From Pseudeuparius sepicola (taxonomy: Eukaryota; Arthropoda; Insecta; Coleoptera; Anthribidae), in the NCBI GenBank assembly GCA_963920635.1, contig OY987303.1, positions 55,799,223 through 55,863,222 of the forward strand: DNA of 64,000 nucleotides. The letters are read 5' to 3'. A program made the position numbers and the translations under genes. The notes beneath the pieces were generated by a model that did not search any database, was not told where the DNA came from, and saw only the letters and a list, made by a program, of their open reading frames with translations. This document shows, piece after piece, positions 35,350 to 47,282 of the stretch; within the stretch, counting starts at the first letter, position 1; the number at the start of each line of letters is the position of its first letter.

Positions 35350-35566
35350 ATAGTATCTACGTGTATAAGTAACTTGACATTTATTTTGTTGATTTTTTCC
35401 TGATACAATAAGTTCACTTTCGTTTAATATTTGAGATATTGAGGTTTAATATTCCATTAATTAATTTATAATAATATTTTTGATAAATTGAAAATATAAT
35501 TCACCTAAACTTAAACTTAACTTTATCAGCAATTTGTGTACGCATAGGGTTATGTTAATCTATGTT

Positions 35567-35760
35567 AATGTAAATATGAAAATTATATAAAATTTTCTTG
35601 CAATTTAAGTTATGTATTCAGAAAAACAAATGAATGTCGCATTTTAGAGATATAGACCAAACTTATGTTTTTTTTAGATGTATATTTCTCGATTTTAGAA
35701 ATCTACGCGTTTTTTTGATTTACGAAATCTACGCATTTTTCTGGTTTCAACGATATACGA
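35567..35760 (+). mobile_element. Fragment of the mariner family of 23579-25963
   Basis: It matches 23636-23725 (ATATGAAAATTATATAAAATT, ATGAATGTCGCATTTTAGAG) and then continues into GATTTTAGAAATCTACGC and TTTCTGGTTTCAACGATAT. That is the sequence found right after the truncated hAT at 24572, so this fragment shows what mariner element A looked like before the hAT insertion and deletion. Confidence 0.75.
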
Positions 35761-36491
35761 TATATATAGGTACAGCGTGTCCCAAATTGTTTGTCCTACC
35801 CCCAGGATCTCAGGAACCGTAAGAGATACGAAAAAAACTTGAATATAAAAGTTGTAAGGTTGGCAGTGGACGTAACCTCTCTTTTATTTTCACATATACA
35901 GGGCGATTCGTATTTGCGGGCAAAAATAAAGTATTTAGATTTTGACAATTGCATTAATCCTTTGGATTATTTGCATTCTCCATGAAATTTGCTACAGAAC
36001 TGTTTTCTTGTTTTGTATTTTGGATGCAGCGTTGCCAAGATATCGAATTTTTCTTGGAATTTAGGGACTTCGTGGAGGTGATGGAAACTGAATGCTGTAT
36101 CTGTATTTTAATAGATATCAAAGGTATATTTTAGCAAAAGTATGACAGCACAACCGTGTGTGGTGTGGTATGTCGAAATTGGTTTTTGCATATACAGTGT
36201 GTTCATAACAGGCTCTCAAAATCAGATAATTTCAAACAGCAAAAACTTTTTTTTTCAAATGAAATGACCCATACTTCTATAGTTTGTTGGATGCCGGCGT
36301 CCAAGCCCCACATTTTATGTAAATAACATTCTATACCAAATACTACCCGTTTTCGAGATATTTAGTATTTAAGAAAATTTCTTTGCATTTTTCATTCAGG
36401 TGAGAAGGTTTTATCAAGCAAGCCATAACTATTTTTCCAGACAGTGGCAGAAATAATTGTCATTTTAGATAATACGGGAAATAAAATTCCT
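35761..36491. other. Remnants of TACAGNG-ended elements
   Basis: Isolated ends at about 35770 (TACAGCGTGTCCCAAATTG), 35883 (TACAGGGCGATTCGTATTTG) and 36194 (TACAGTGTGTTCATAACAGG). A partial partner of the second is near 37198 (CAGGGTGATACGAATTTTCG, a similar sequence in direct orientation). No complete element could be delimited. Confidence 0.5.
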
Positions 36492-36535
36492 GTTTCATAT
36501 GCCCAGTTGCCCGACGAGTATTTTAAACTTGAAAA

Positions 36536-36870
36536 ATGAATCGACCAAAAAATTTATCGGCATAAGAAGCTTTAACTTTGGTGGATGAAGGCTATTGGAT
36601 GTGTCATGTTGCTAATGTGATAGGAAGACATCGTTCGACTATGAGTCGTATGGTTGAACAATTTAACGAAACATGATCTTAGGGTCAGGCCAAGGGCGAA
36701 ACCGATGTACCGATCCAAGGGATGAGCGTTTTATTAGGCAAACTGCTCTAAGAAACAGGAATATCACTAGTACTAGGCTAAAAAGTGAGCTTAGAACTGC
36801 TCGCCATCATACAATATCGTCTCGAACAATCAGAAGACGTTTAAATGAGGCTGGTTTAAACGACAGAATA
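36536..36870 (+). pseudogene. Tc1-like transposase N-terminal fragment
   Basis: Frames read MNRPKNLS, then EALTLVDEGYWMCHVANVIG and RHRSTMSRMVEQFNET, then after a frameshift ERFIRQTALRNRNITSTRLK and ISSRTIRRRLNEAGL. This is the paired-type double HTH DNA-binding region of Tc1-like transposases. It has a stop after LSA and a frameshift, and it ends before the catalytic domain. A perfect 24-bp inverted repeat brackets it (36492-36515 and 36871-36894). Confidence 0.75.
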
Positions 36871-36894
36871 GTCGGGCAACTGGGCATATGAAAC

Positions 36895-38297
36895 GAACGT
36901 TTAGTTTCTGAACAGTTTTTATCGGTATGGCGAATTTTATTTGACCTTTGTAACTTTAAAACACAACATCTGTTGACACATCGCTTGAAATGTCAGAAAA
37001 GTTCCCTAGCCTACTTGAAAACATTCAACAATGACTGTGTTGAATAATAAAGTCTATAAAAACATGTTACGCTATAAAACAGTGTATCTCCTTTAATAAC
37101 AGAGATAATGAAGTAAACCAAAAAAGAAAATGTTGAAGAAAGATGGACCTACCGTCTAATGTCAACTGCTATATGTTTCGGTTGCTAGTATACTCCACAG
37201 GGTGATACGAATTTTCGGAAAAAAACATAACATTTTTATTACACCCGGTATAAATCGAAAATGAACTTTTTATCATAAGCAGCGAAAACTATGACATTGT
37301 CAAAGAACCAACCTACAATGAAAAAAAAAATCATTCAAATCGGATTACAAATTCAGAAAAAAAATAGGATCAAATAAGTGGCACATTTATGATGTTGCGT
37401 TAATTTTGTCCAGGAGTTTATTTTAGACGTACATACCTACGAATGAACGCTGTATGACTTTGTTTGCCGTCTGCCGGGATGTTACAACCGGAGAAAACGT
37501 CTGCCGTGTTAAAACTAAGCTTGTAATACTATGATAAATAATGTATATAAAAATCAGAAATTTTTATTTTTTCAAATTTTCAAAAACGTCTGCCATAAGG
37601 TTACAACCGACCAAAGTATCTGCCATTGCATTATTTGATAGTAATAATTAAATACTTTAAATTATCCAAACGGCAGCTTTGGTAAAATACTTTTGAAGTT
37701 GGTCGGATTTTTATACCTGTCTTACCTGAGTGACGCCATGGCCATGGCTACCCGCTGTAGGCTTAGTGACTCTCTCTTAGTGTATGGTAGGTATAGGAGG
37801 GTCACCGAGGAAAATTTCATCTTTGGTAAAATACATACAGTCTGCCTTTCACTGGCTCTTAGACTATAAGTTTTGAGTTGATCGAAATAGGAGCAAGAAA
37901 ATATGATACTAAAAGAATGACACTGTAATTTCAATTTTAAAATAATTCCATAGAAAAATGTAAAATATTGCACATTAGTTTTCAAGCATTAGTTGCAGCT
38001 GCCCGATTATTAGAAAAACCAAATGGCGAAAATAATATGATTTAGTGCGTTTAGCGCGCATGCTAGCAAGATGTGGAAAAGCTCTGGGAATTATTTCAAA
38101 TGACAGTATCACAAAATGTTCTGCAGAATTAGTATTACAGAGAACATTAGAGAAAAGAGCAAATATGCCTTATTGAATAATTTGATAATGATAATGAAGT
38201 ATCGGCCTAATATAATAATATGCATTTTATCTCGTATTTTAAAATAAAAATTACCTGCAAATCCTGGTGCACAACCACAACCGCCAGTATACTGTAG
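36895..38297. other. Intergenic, mostly unrecognised
   Basis: Contains a one-ended repeat fragment at 37198 and three short related boxes at 37466-37630 (GTCTGCCG or GTCTGCCATAAGGTTACAAC). No coding sequence supported. Confidence 0.45.
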
Positions 38298-39791
38298 TAC
38301 AGGGCGAGTTTTTTTCGATGCCCACTGTGGGGATCTCGGAAACTATCAGAGCTAGAACAAAGGTTAAGTGGGGAAAGAATTGCGGTTTTGAATGCTCAAT
38401 CTAATGCCCCTTTTGGATTTTTAAAAAAGTTCACGGCTCACTAGATATTTTGAAAAAAGTGATTTTTACTATTTATTAGCTCTCTGTAGCTCCGTTATTT
38501 CTGATTATACAGAAAAACTGTAGAGACAAAAATTGTAGATAATTTTGGGCTTAATAAGATAATCTTCTCCAATTTTTTATGTTGTTTGCGATTTTTGAGA
38601 TATGACATAAATTTGTGTTTTTTTAAATGTAAATCATAGTTGGCTGTGGCCTTATAAAATCGGCAATTTTTTGAGCTTTCCAAAGATATAATACTCGGCA
38701 TAGTTATTACAAAAAATAAAAGAGCTATGGCTAATTTTCTGATTTTTTTTAAATTTTCACATAGTCAGCCATGGAATATTTTCATAATTACGTTCTATTT
38801 TATAATTAGACATATTTAAATCTTTCTAATATTTTGTTTTTACTGGTAACAAAATGCAAGAAAATCAAACAAAAAATAAAAACTCAAATTCAAATTATTA
38901 TTATTTTAAAAGGTCACCTTTAAAAATAAAGAAGGTGTTCAAACAATCCACCATTATTATTTATGCAAATATTGCATCTTTTTAAAGCTGAATTTGTCGG
39001 CTTTCTCAGAGAGCGCCTGTCAATACTGGCAATTGGTTCTAAAACAGCTGCTCTTAATTTAACAATTGTCTCATACTTTATTTTGTACTGTTCCCCACAA
39101 AAAGAAATCCAAAACAGACAAATCGGGAGATCGGGACTGCCAGGAAATAGGTCTAATTTTCCCTATCCAACTATTTGTATAGAGCTGATCTAGGTAATTT
39201 CATTTCTTACGAGCAAAAAATTATGTTGTTACATTTTGTTACCAGCTAAAAATAAAATATTTGAAAGTTTGAAGTATGTCTTATTATACAATAGAACGTA
39301 ATTATGAAAATATTCCATGGCTGACTGTAAAAATAATAAAAAAAAAACAGAAAATTAGCCATAGCTCTTTTATTTTTGTAATAACTATGCCGAGTATTAT
39401 ATCTTTGGATAGCCCAAAAAATGGCCGATTTTATAAGGCCACAGCCAACTATGATTTACATTTAAAAAAACACAAGTTTATGTCATATCTCAAAAATCCC
39501 AAATAACATAAAAAATTGGATAAGATTATCTTATTAAGCCCAAAATTATCTACAATTTTTGTCTCTACAGTTTTTCTGTATAATCAGAAATAACGGAGCT
39601 ACAGAGATCTGAAGAAATAGCAAAAAATCACTTTTTTCAAAATATCTCGTGAGCCGTGACCTTTTTTAAAAATCCAAAGGGGGCATTAGATTGAGCATTC
39701 AAAACTGCAATTCTTTCCCCATTTAACCTTTGCTCTAGCTCTGCTAGTTTCCGAGATCCCCATAGTGGGCATCGAAAAAACTCCCCCTGTA
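38298..39791 (-). mobile_element. Long-TIR mariner-type element 1
   Basis: The ends TACAGGGCGAGTTTTTTTCG (38298) and the inverse CGAAAAAACTCCCCCTGTA (39791) open arms of about 530 bp each (landmarks GATGCCCACTGTGGGGATCT, CTAATGCCCC, CCGTTATTTCTGATTATAC, TTGGCTGTGGCCTTATAAAA, CAGCCATGGAATATTTTCAT). The loop of about 350 bp encodes a decayed transposase C-terminus on the minus strand. Terminal TA suggests a TA target. Confidence 0.85.
38930..39185 (-). pseudogene. Mariner-superfamily transposase C-terminal fragment
   Basis: On the minus strand the loop reads SRSPDLSVLDFFLWGTVQNK. After a one-base frameshift it continues ETIVKLRAAVLEPIASIDRR and RCNICINNNGGLFEHL. The SPDL..LDFFLWG box holds the third catalytic Asp, and the CI..NGG.FEHL ending is a family mark. 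Only this C-terminal end of about 85 residues remains. Confidence 0.8.
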
Positions 39792-41695
39792 TCTCTAATA
39801 ACTGATAAAACTAGTGGAACTGAACATAGACTAGAGCAGAGGTTACCTACATTAGAAGATATTGTTCGGCTGTGTTCTAGATTACATTATTTATAAATTA
39901 AATACATTAATTTTAACAAATTTGCAATTTAATCTTTAATTGTGAACTTCATTACACTTTTCACTTTTTCATAATTAAACTGTGGGTTTTGCCAACAAGT
40001 ACGATTTAGTAATAGTAATAATAGTAATTAAATGAATAGGATGAGCTTCTCAAATAACCCGACATTTGTGCGCGTGTATCACGGGGCAAATTGAATACAT
40101 ATAGAGTCCTATGGTCAGAAGTTTGTTACGCCCATGGAATCTATACCGAATTATTCTTCATCCACAAAATTGATGTGACTTTTGAAAAATTATTTTTTCT
40201 GTTAGAAAGTGACATTATTGTCCTGACCTTAATCAGGTGGAGATAAATTGAAATAAATCTGAAATTTGCTACATGTTTCTGTCACAATCTTATCAAGATG
40301 TTTAAATTCAATTGCAAAACTTCAAACGCAAGAGTAAAAAGCAGAAAATAATAAAATTTAAATATATATTTTTAAATTTACCAACGACAGCTAGGTACTT
40401 CTCCACACACCTCACACCTTACAATGTATTTTATACTTTTTTGTCGGTTTTTATACTATAATATGACTTTATTATAATAATTTAGTGTTTTTTAAAACGT
40501 GGTAGATTTATTAATTTTTTTTTTATTTTTATTTTATTTTAATTAATTCAGAAAAGATTTGCAAATATGAAAAAAATCGGGTATGTTTAAAAATATAATC
40601 GAACACAACTATTGACAAATGATTCGTGTCTGGCCGGCAGGAGGCTAGTAAAAAATATGAAGATAGTGAATCATCGAATCCCATGCTTTATTTCGGGTTT
40701 TTGTCCACAACCAATGTGACTATGAGTATTTATTTTAAAAATCCCTATTGTTTTGTATCGACGCGCTACAGTCATTCCAGAGAGGCGCCAAATAATTCCG
40801 ATGCAGCGGCATTTCGCCGATTTAACGCGAAACGCAACAATGCTTAAACAAACCCAACTATCACGTATGGAAGGAAATTTGGCACGCATGCGGACGTGTT
40901 TTTTTTGTGTGTGTTTCGCCCCGTTCGAATGGTGGCTCGCTCGTGGCGTTATTGCTTACGGTAATAATAATAAATACGTGTTATCTGGCTCGACACACGA
41001 GCTCGGGATTACCGCCCTGTTCCCAGCTATGTACACTCTGAAAAAAAAAGCGGGTCAAAGGTCAAAACTCGACTACCATTGAAAGCATTGGGGGAGTTGT
41101 GCAAAGCCGAGAAACACCGATTTGATACCTACCTACCTAACATAATATTGTACAAATGGACTAAATAGTATAAAATCATTTTTTATTATACTTCTTTGAA
41201 AACACCTTATTTTCATCTGTTTTAGCAATAATGAAAGATGGGGTTTTTCGGGATAGCGCACGGAAACAGCGCATGGAAAAACTTTCCGAGCGCTGAATAA
41301 AAATACTGAATATATGGCTTTAAAATAGAAACATACAGCAAAGTAAACTAAATTTAAGAAACTCTATATATGCTCTCTGATATTTAACATGTACCTATTT
41401 TGTATTTTAATTCGTAAGTGTTTCAATATTTAGATACATTTCTGTAATATTTTTGACGTTTTATTCACCTTATTTGACAATAACTAATTTACAACAAAGC
41501 ACCTTTGAAATAATTTGAGAGTAACCATGGAAACGCATCATACATACCAAACACTATAATATTGTCTGCATTGTTTATTTTTTGTCAACTGAATTTTTTG
41601 TAATATGCCGATAAAATGTTTTAAGTTTCCGTTTTCAAAGAAGTATAATAAAAAATATCGTTCATTGCACGTCCAGAAATAGATTTTTCCGTGCT
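39792..41695. other. Intergenic, nothing recognised
   Basis: AT-rich except for 40740-41060, which is clearly richer in GC and CpG. Open frames on both strands there (40626-41082) have no family motif and overlap each other. It could be an old conserved non-coding or exon-derived segment; I cannot tell. Confidence 0.45.
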
Positions 41696-41885
41696 GCGGA
41701 CGCGCGCACGAAAAAATCATTTTTCTACAAGCGTGCGGAAAAGTACACTTTTCCGCACGTATTTTAGTTTAGAAAGTGTCACTTTTCCGAACTACTTTTC
41801 CGCACTAGTGCGAAAAAGTGACACTTTCTAAACTAAAAGGCGTGTGGAAAAGTGGCACTTTCCGCACTTGTTCGGAAATATACTA
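41696..41885. repeat. TGCGGAAAAG hairpin repeat
   Basis: TCTACAAGCGTGCGGAAAAG, ACTTTTCCGCAC, TTTTAGTTTAGAAAGTGTCA and its inverse TGACACTTTCTAAACTAAAA recur in both orientations around a GCACTAGTGC centre. The same arrangement lies inside hAT element A at about 19080-19310. It is palindromic and MITE-like; ends are not defined. Confidence 0.7.
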
Positions 41886-42337
41886 TTTCCAGACTCGTAA
41901 TGAAATATATTATTTCCTAACCCCATAAAGATTAAAAAACGTGGGGCGCATGCAATAGATAGTAGTAACATAGACAAATCTACACCTAGACTGTCAGAAC
42001 ATTTATTGTTGAAATTTCCGCACGCTACTCCAAATATTTTGCATAACATTTTTATATAAAAACTAATAACTAAATTAAAATATCTATAGCTCAATTTAGT
42101 ATCGAGTCCTATAAGAATCAAAAGACATTATGATTTATCTGTTTAAATTTGTTTTCGCTCCAAAATTAAAGTTTGAAAGTTGATGTAGCAGGATTTTTTG
42201 CGGACGGTTTGAACAATGCCTCTGATTATCTATATCTATGGCTCCTTTAATCTATTACTATAGTAAGGAGTGTAGACTAGAGGAGTATATATAGCTGTCG
42301 TTGAGAAAACATTTGCAGTGCAATACAATCAAGCCTG

Positions 42338-42786
42338 GTTCATGCAGCAACTTTATCTTTATCTTTATGCTTTTGCTTTATGTTCTACTTTAAAGAAATA
42401 AAGCATACGTTCAGGCAGCTTGCTTTTTAAAAATTATTTGCACATGCGCAATTTGAGTCCATACGAACTTTTTTACTGCTAAATAGAGTTTTCACGTATG
42501 GAGTTCTTCTTGGTGATTGTAGTTAACAATATAGCTTTTATTTTGCAAACTATTTTGCATTTCTTAACCTCTAATTGGTAATTTGAAAAAACGACGCGTG
42601 CGCAATTCTGACTGCTTTCAGAATTATAAAAATTATAAGGAAATAGTTGAAACTTCCCAACTTTTAAATAAAAGAAAAAGCAAAAATATAAAGCAAAAGC
42701 GTTGCCTGATCGCTTCCATTATTTTACCATATGTTCAACTTTTAAAAGATAAAACAAAAGCATAAAGATAAAGTTGCTGCATGAAC
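42338..42786. mobile_element. MITE with GTTCATGCAGCAACTTTATC ends
   Basis: The left end GTTCATGCAGCAACTTTATC (plus TTTATGCTTTTG) is inverted at the right as CAAAAGCATAAAGATAAAGT and TGCTGCATGAAC. Inverted match is about 40 bp. Internal pieces also repeat (ATAAAGCATACGTTCAGGCA against TAAAGCAAAAGCGTTGCCTGA). Length 449 bp, non-coding, superfamily unknown. Confidence 0.8.
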
Positions 42787-43094
42787 GAAACTTAATTGTT
42801 AGTGACTGAAGAAATGTTGACGAAAGTAGGTACCAATTAATTTTATTGGACAGTGATTGGTTGACAAGCAAGTACCTATTTTTTGCCAAAGTATGCATTT
42901 TTTTCTTTACAATTCGCACGACAAGCTTTTCAATTTGCAAAAACTTATCACAAATTGGAATTGAATTATCTTAACGAAAACCTAAACTTATTTATTCGTA
43001 TTAGTACATGGCTTAAATAAAAGCTTGGTTTTTGAAAAGGTTTTTTATTTTTAATTTTATTTTGTGCTTTTTAGTACTTTTTTATTCCCATGTC
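42787..43094. other. Intergenic, nothing recognised
   Basis: A short AT-rich stretch between the MITE and the satellite-like units. Confidence 0.4.
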
Positions 43095-43270
43095 AGGAGG
43101 GTGGTAAAGAAATTTAGTCCGCCATCTTGGGGCGGCCGCCATATTGAATTTAGTGTGATGTCACTAACTTTCTTTTTCTACTCTTCAAGCCGTTTCATTT
43201 GATACCCATATTAAGGGGGTTGACAATAAATACATCATCGACCATCTTGGAGCGGAAGCCATTTTGAAAG
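43095..43270. repeat. Partial copies of the 120-bp tandem unit of 1635-2030
   Basis: About 1.4 units: CCGCCATCTTGGGGC, CGCCATATTGAATTTAGTGT, GATGTCACTAAC, TACTCTTCAAGCC and GATACCCATATTAAGGGGGT, then a second CCATCTTGGAGCGG. It differs from the 1.6-kb array by several substitutions. Confidence 0.8.
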
Positions 43271-45312
43271 TATTACAATATTAAGTATTGCATATTGTAT
43301 TGTCACCGGAACTAAAGGTGTATGCAAAATTTCAGCTCAATCGGATGTCAGGAAGTGGTTCTAATTCAGCTTGCAAGATCCACACATACATACTAACAGG
43401 GCAAGTTAAATTAAAAGCTTGTAAAAAGGAATCAAGATTAATGTCAATAACATTTTTATTTCAATATTAAACAAATCCATTCCAGATCCTTCTTAGTTAA
43501 CAACTTATGGTGCTGGAGGTTCTAGTTGTCGCATTTTTGCAAACTGTGTAAATAACTAGCTTTATTGTGTGTCTGTTTGTTTGTCATATTTTCCTCTTAA
43601 CGCGCTTCTTAACATAAAGTTGCTTTTATTTATTACCAGCTTATGCCATGTGCTTATCTGTTCGAAAGTTTCCACTAGTCAAATATGTTTATTTAATATT
43701 CACAATTTTTGTTATATAATAACAAATAACCTAATGGTAATAATAATTTGTATATAGCGAGTTAATATTGCATTGTCATCCAGTTGTGAGCTATGGTTAA
43801 AGTTTCAAGTCTCTAGCTCATCTAGAAATTAGTTTAAAATCGAGTGCAAAATCCGTCGAACAGACTAACAGGAGGACAAGAAAACGAGTTAATAAAAACG
43901 TGGTAAAGTTAATGCTAATCACAGATATTAACTTAAATATTAAACCAAATGAAATAATAATAATAATTCTCACCGCCACAATACTCCAAACTAGGAGTAC
44001 CCCAGAAGCAACCACATGCTTGTGCGGGGGAGGGGGACAGTTATTGCTACTATCGTGTCTTCGTTACCATCATTAATATTATATTGTTGTTTATTTTTGT
44101 AAGCCAACAAAGTCACTGTTGTCCTCACTGACCCTTTGACGCAAATGGATTCTAGCGTCGAATAGGGAAGTTGACGGTTTTTCAAATTTAGTGCCGCTGG
44201 ATTCTTTTTACCTTCGACAACAGTGGTACTGCTTCGACAATATCGTAGTATATATTATATAAATATAAACGCATATTTTCAGTTTTTCAGCAATATTTCA
44301 GGAACTATCCAAGATATCTTGGATTTCTTTTCAGATTATTGAAAGGCATACAAAAACGCAATTTTTCTCTAATTTAACCCACGCTGTATCTCTTACCGTT
44401 TCGCATATCCCAATTGTATGCACTGTAAGAGCTGCAAATAAATTAATTACATTAAGATAATTTAATCTGGGGTTTCCTACCTACCTTTCGCCACAGTAAA
44501 TAGAAAAATTAATCCTTTATACTCCTCCCTTCCTCTTCTTTGTTATTGTTTAGACTAGAAGATAATAATAAATAATATGTTTCTACGACAAAAGCTATCA
44601 TCAAAAACAAAACTGTCCAAAGTTTGTATTTGCTGGTTATGTTGTCCGCTGTCAGCTGAAGGATATTTCACAATGTCCAATTATTTTTATTTCTTCTTCT
44701 TCTGAGCTAGCGTTCGTCAATTTTCGGGAACTATTGCGACGTAGAAACCCCCGCCGGCAAAACGAATGTAGATTTAAAAATTCTTTATTTTATTTTCAAA
44801 TTATTAATTAATGCGACACTTTTGAGGAGAGTTATACGTGCTAGTAGTGTAATTTGGTGATACTTCATCCACTGATTAGCATTTTATCTCGAAATTAGAT
44901 TAGAGGAAACTTCCCTATTGTGAGAATTGCCCCGAACAGATGCAACCGGTGTAAAAAAATGTCTTCCAAACTTTAGTACAGACCTTCCCGATACCTTTGG
45001 CGGCTCCTTCTGAAATCCCCACCCCGTGTTCCGCAGAGGTAAGCTATATAGAGTATAAAGGCCGGATTTATGAACGATTTAGGGGAAGTTCTTACTGCCG
45101 AGACCCATTTTAATTTTTAACCGAGGTTTATTATCGTCTGCGAGGCACGAATATGGGTTTCGGATATTTATAACATCGATTTCAGAGATTGGAAACGCAA
45201 TCCCTGTGTGTGCGGGCCCCGCGAGGTAGAGCTAGCGACCGGTCACAAATAGAGCACTCGAAACTGGGCGTCATTTTTTCGCGTATGAATTTGGTTGAAG
45301 TCTAACGGTTTG
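43271..45312. other. Intergenic, with a dispersed repeat at 43955-44075
   Basis: Bases 43955-44075 match 23066-23175. A segment at 45170-45280 is GC-rich (GTGCGGGCCCCGCGAGG) against an AT-rich background and has no supported frame. The remainder is unrecognised. Confidence 0.5.
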
Positions 45313-46800
45313 TACAGGGTTATGCATATAACATGAAATAAATATGAAAATTGTATAAAATTGAATCTCGGACAATGCATTAATTATTGTATTCCCCTGC
45401 ATTAATTATTGTACCTATTCCCACAGTTACATACAATAATATATTGAAAATTCAACAAAGCCAATTATTGCTGTGGAAATTTTCCATAAGTTATATTTTA
45501 TTTTTTCTGTCATTTTAGTCTCAATAAAAGGCATATTTATGGATGGACACTTTATTATGAATTAAATTAAATTGTAGAAGGTGTTCTATAATCCTTCCAT
45601 TTTGTGCAACACAGAGAGCATACCTTCTTAATAAATTTCTCTTCTAGTTAGCCACGATACCTGCCTCGTTCATCTCTCTGATCTCCCGAGATATTTTTTC
45701 TTTAACTTGGTCGATATTATTTCCCATCATAATTCACAATTTTTAACTTTTCTAACTTCCCAGATACTGAGATGTGTCAATTAAAAGTAATGCGGCCGCC
45801 TGTAGTAGTCCCAATAATTGCAACCAGATTTTTCCTGTATCACCTTTAGTAATGTTACAATTCCCATTACGTGGGCATTACGTATAAGTAGGAAGTTCAA
45901 AACAAATCGTATTTCGAAAATTTTAAATTATTAAGCAGGTAGCTTCAGTCAGGTCTTGTTTAAAGAGTTTTTATCTACGACTACAAGTTTATTTTAAGTT
46001 TACGAGGGATAAGTCCTTTTGTGAGAAATAAAATTACAAAAATTTTATAATGAACACCGAGAAAAACTACATCATTAGAACTACTAGACCTTAATCTTAT
46101 TAGTCCATCCCGAAATCTGTGAAAGTTCTTTGGGTAGATACATTCAACAAGGGAAGAAAGTTCAAGTATACATATTACAAATGGATTGAGGAACCTGGTA
46201 ACAAGGTGCAATAGCGACAAATTCTTAAATAAGCAAAATCGGCACTACCTACTGACTTACCATACATATTACTTAAATTCGTGGAAATAATTGCTGGAAA
46301 TCAATATCAATTTTTACTAACAATCAAAGAACCTGTTATATTCATAGATTCCCCAATAAAATGGCATAATTGGTATCACTGATACCATTAGAATGAGGAA
46401 AGAATAGGCCTCACTTTGGAAAGTATAATGCTGGGTCCCCTTACTTTAAAGAGTCCCTGATTTGAACCAATCCACTCTACAAAAGTGTCATCTAAATGCC
46501 TCTTGACAGCAGGTGCATGTGTTGGAGCACCGTCTTGTTGCCAAACAATATTCGGCTCATTAACTTAATTCAATAGATCAGAAATGTCTCCCCTCAAGAG
46601 CTGGAAATATTTTAGTCCAGTTAAATCCCCTTCAAAAAATACTTGACCAATTATGTGATTCCGAAAAATACCACACTAAACATTTATTGAAGTTCGACCT
46701 TGTCGTAGAATTGAAATAAACTGTCGTGTATTTTCTGATTCATTTCATCCAAATGAATTTTAGTAAACCCACATAGAATAAAAGAATTCAATTTTCATTA
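45313..46800 (-). mobile_element. Mariner-like element B, rearranged and interrupted
   Basis: A plus-strand family end is at 45313 (TACAGGGTTATGCATATAAC). Transposase sequence then lies on the minus strand, at 45580-45704 and 46460-46790. The minus strand carries DGAPTHAPAVKRHLDDTFVE and the region encoding TTVYFNSTTRSNF-like sequence, matching element A. Both pieces are broken by frameshifts. A CAGGGA-type element occupies 45705-46459. Confidence 0.75.
45705..46459. mobile_element. CAGGGA-type element, left-truncated copy
   Basis: It ends GGTCCCCTTACTTTAAAGAG TCCCTG, the right TIR of the complete copy at 59000-60982, and matches its body (TTTCCCATCATA, AATGCGGCCGCCT, CCATTACGTGGGCATTACGT, TGGGTAGATACATTCAACAA). 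The left 200 bases or so are missing, together with about 100 bases of host mariner sequence, so a deletion spanned the junction. Confidence 0.8.
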
Positions 46801-47009
46801 TTAAATGTCTCTTTTAGTTTTTTGGTGTTAGCGTCAGTCGCTGTTGGAATAAAAATGTAGGTATCTTTAATTATCCTGCAAACGAGGGTACTTGGTCCCA
46901 GCCGTGAAAATCAGCTAAGTATAGGTATCCACCCAAATATAAATATACTCTACTCTGTAGGTAGGTAAAACCTAGTAGTTAGTTAATAAAAAAAAAAACA
47001 ATTAGGTAC
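46801..47009. other. Short unassigned spacer
   Basis: AT-rich spacer between mariner element B and a hAT fragment; nothing recognised. Confidence 0.4.
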
Positions 47010-47282
47010 CTAATCTCTTTCTATTTCTCGTTTTTTCTTCCGTTTTTTAAATAAGTTAATAACGCAAACATTTTCATCATGTAAATATCTATCTTTGAAT
47101 CCTATTCTAACCCATGTCTTAGCCACTCCTTCTTTATAAAATAGTAGACAGGGAAAACAAAACAGTGCATTTAATATGTCGCATCCGCATATCCACTTGT
47201 TCTTGTATATATTTATAGAAAAATGCGAGGCCGAATCACCCGGGAACAGACAGACCAAACGCGGCGCGGAACCGAAAATCAA
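47010..47282 (-). pseudogene. hAT transposase TTF-type zinc-finger fragment 1
   Basis: A 90-residue minus-strand frame contains FSINIYKNKWICGCDILNA and LFCFPCLLFYKEGVAKTWV. The W-x-C-G-x-x..N-A-L-F-C-F-P-C-L-L-F pattern is the TTF-type zinc finger near the N-terminus of ZMYM1-like hAT transposases. The rest of the protein is absent. The same segment recurs at 50956-51261. Confidence 0.75.

Noticed and set aside
40626..41082. Overlapping frames of 73-109 codons as a gene
   Set aside because: Frames overlap on both strands, no motif is seen, and GC content alone explains their length.
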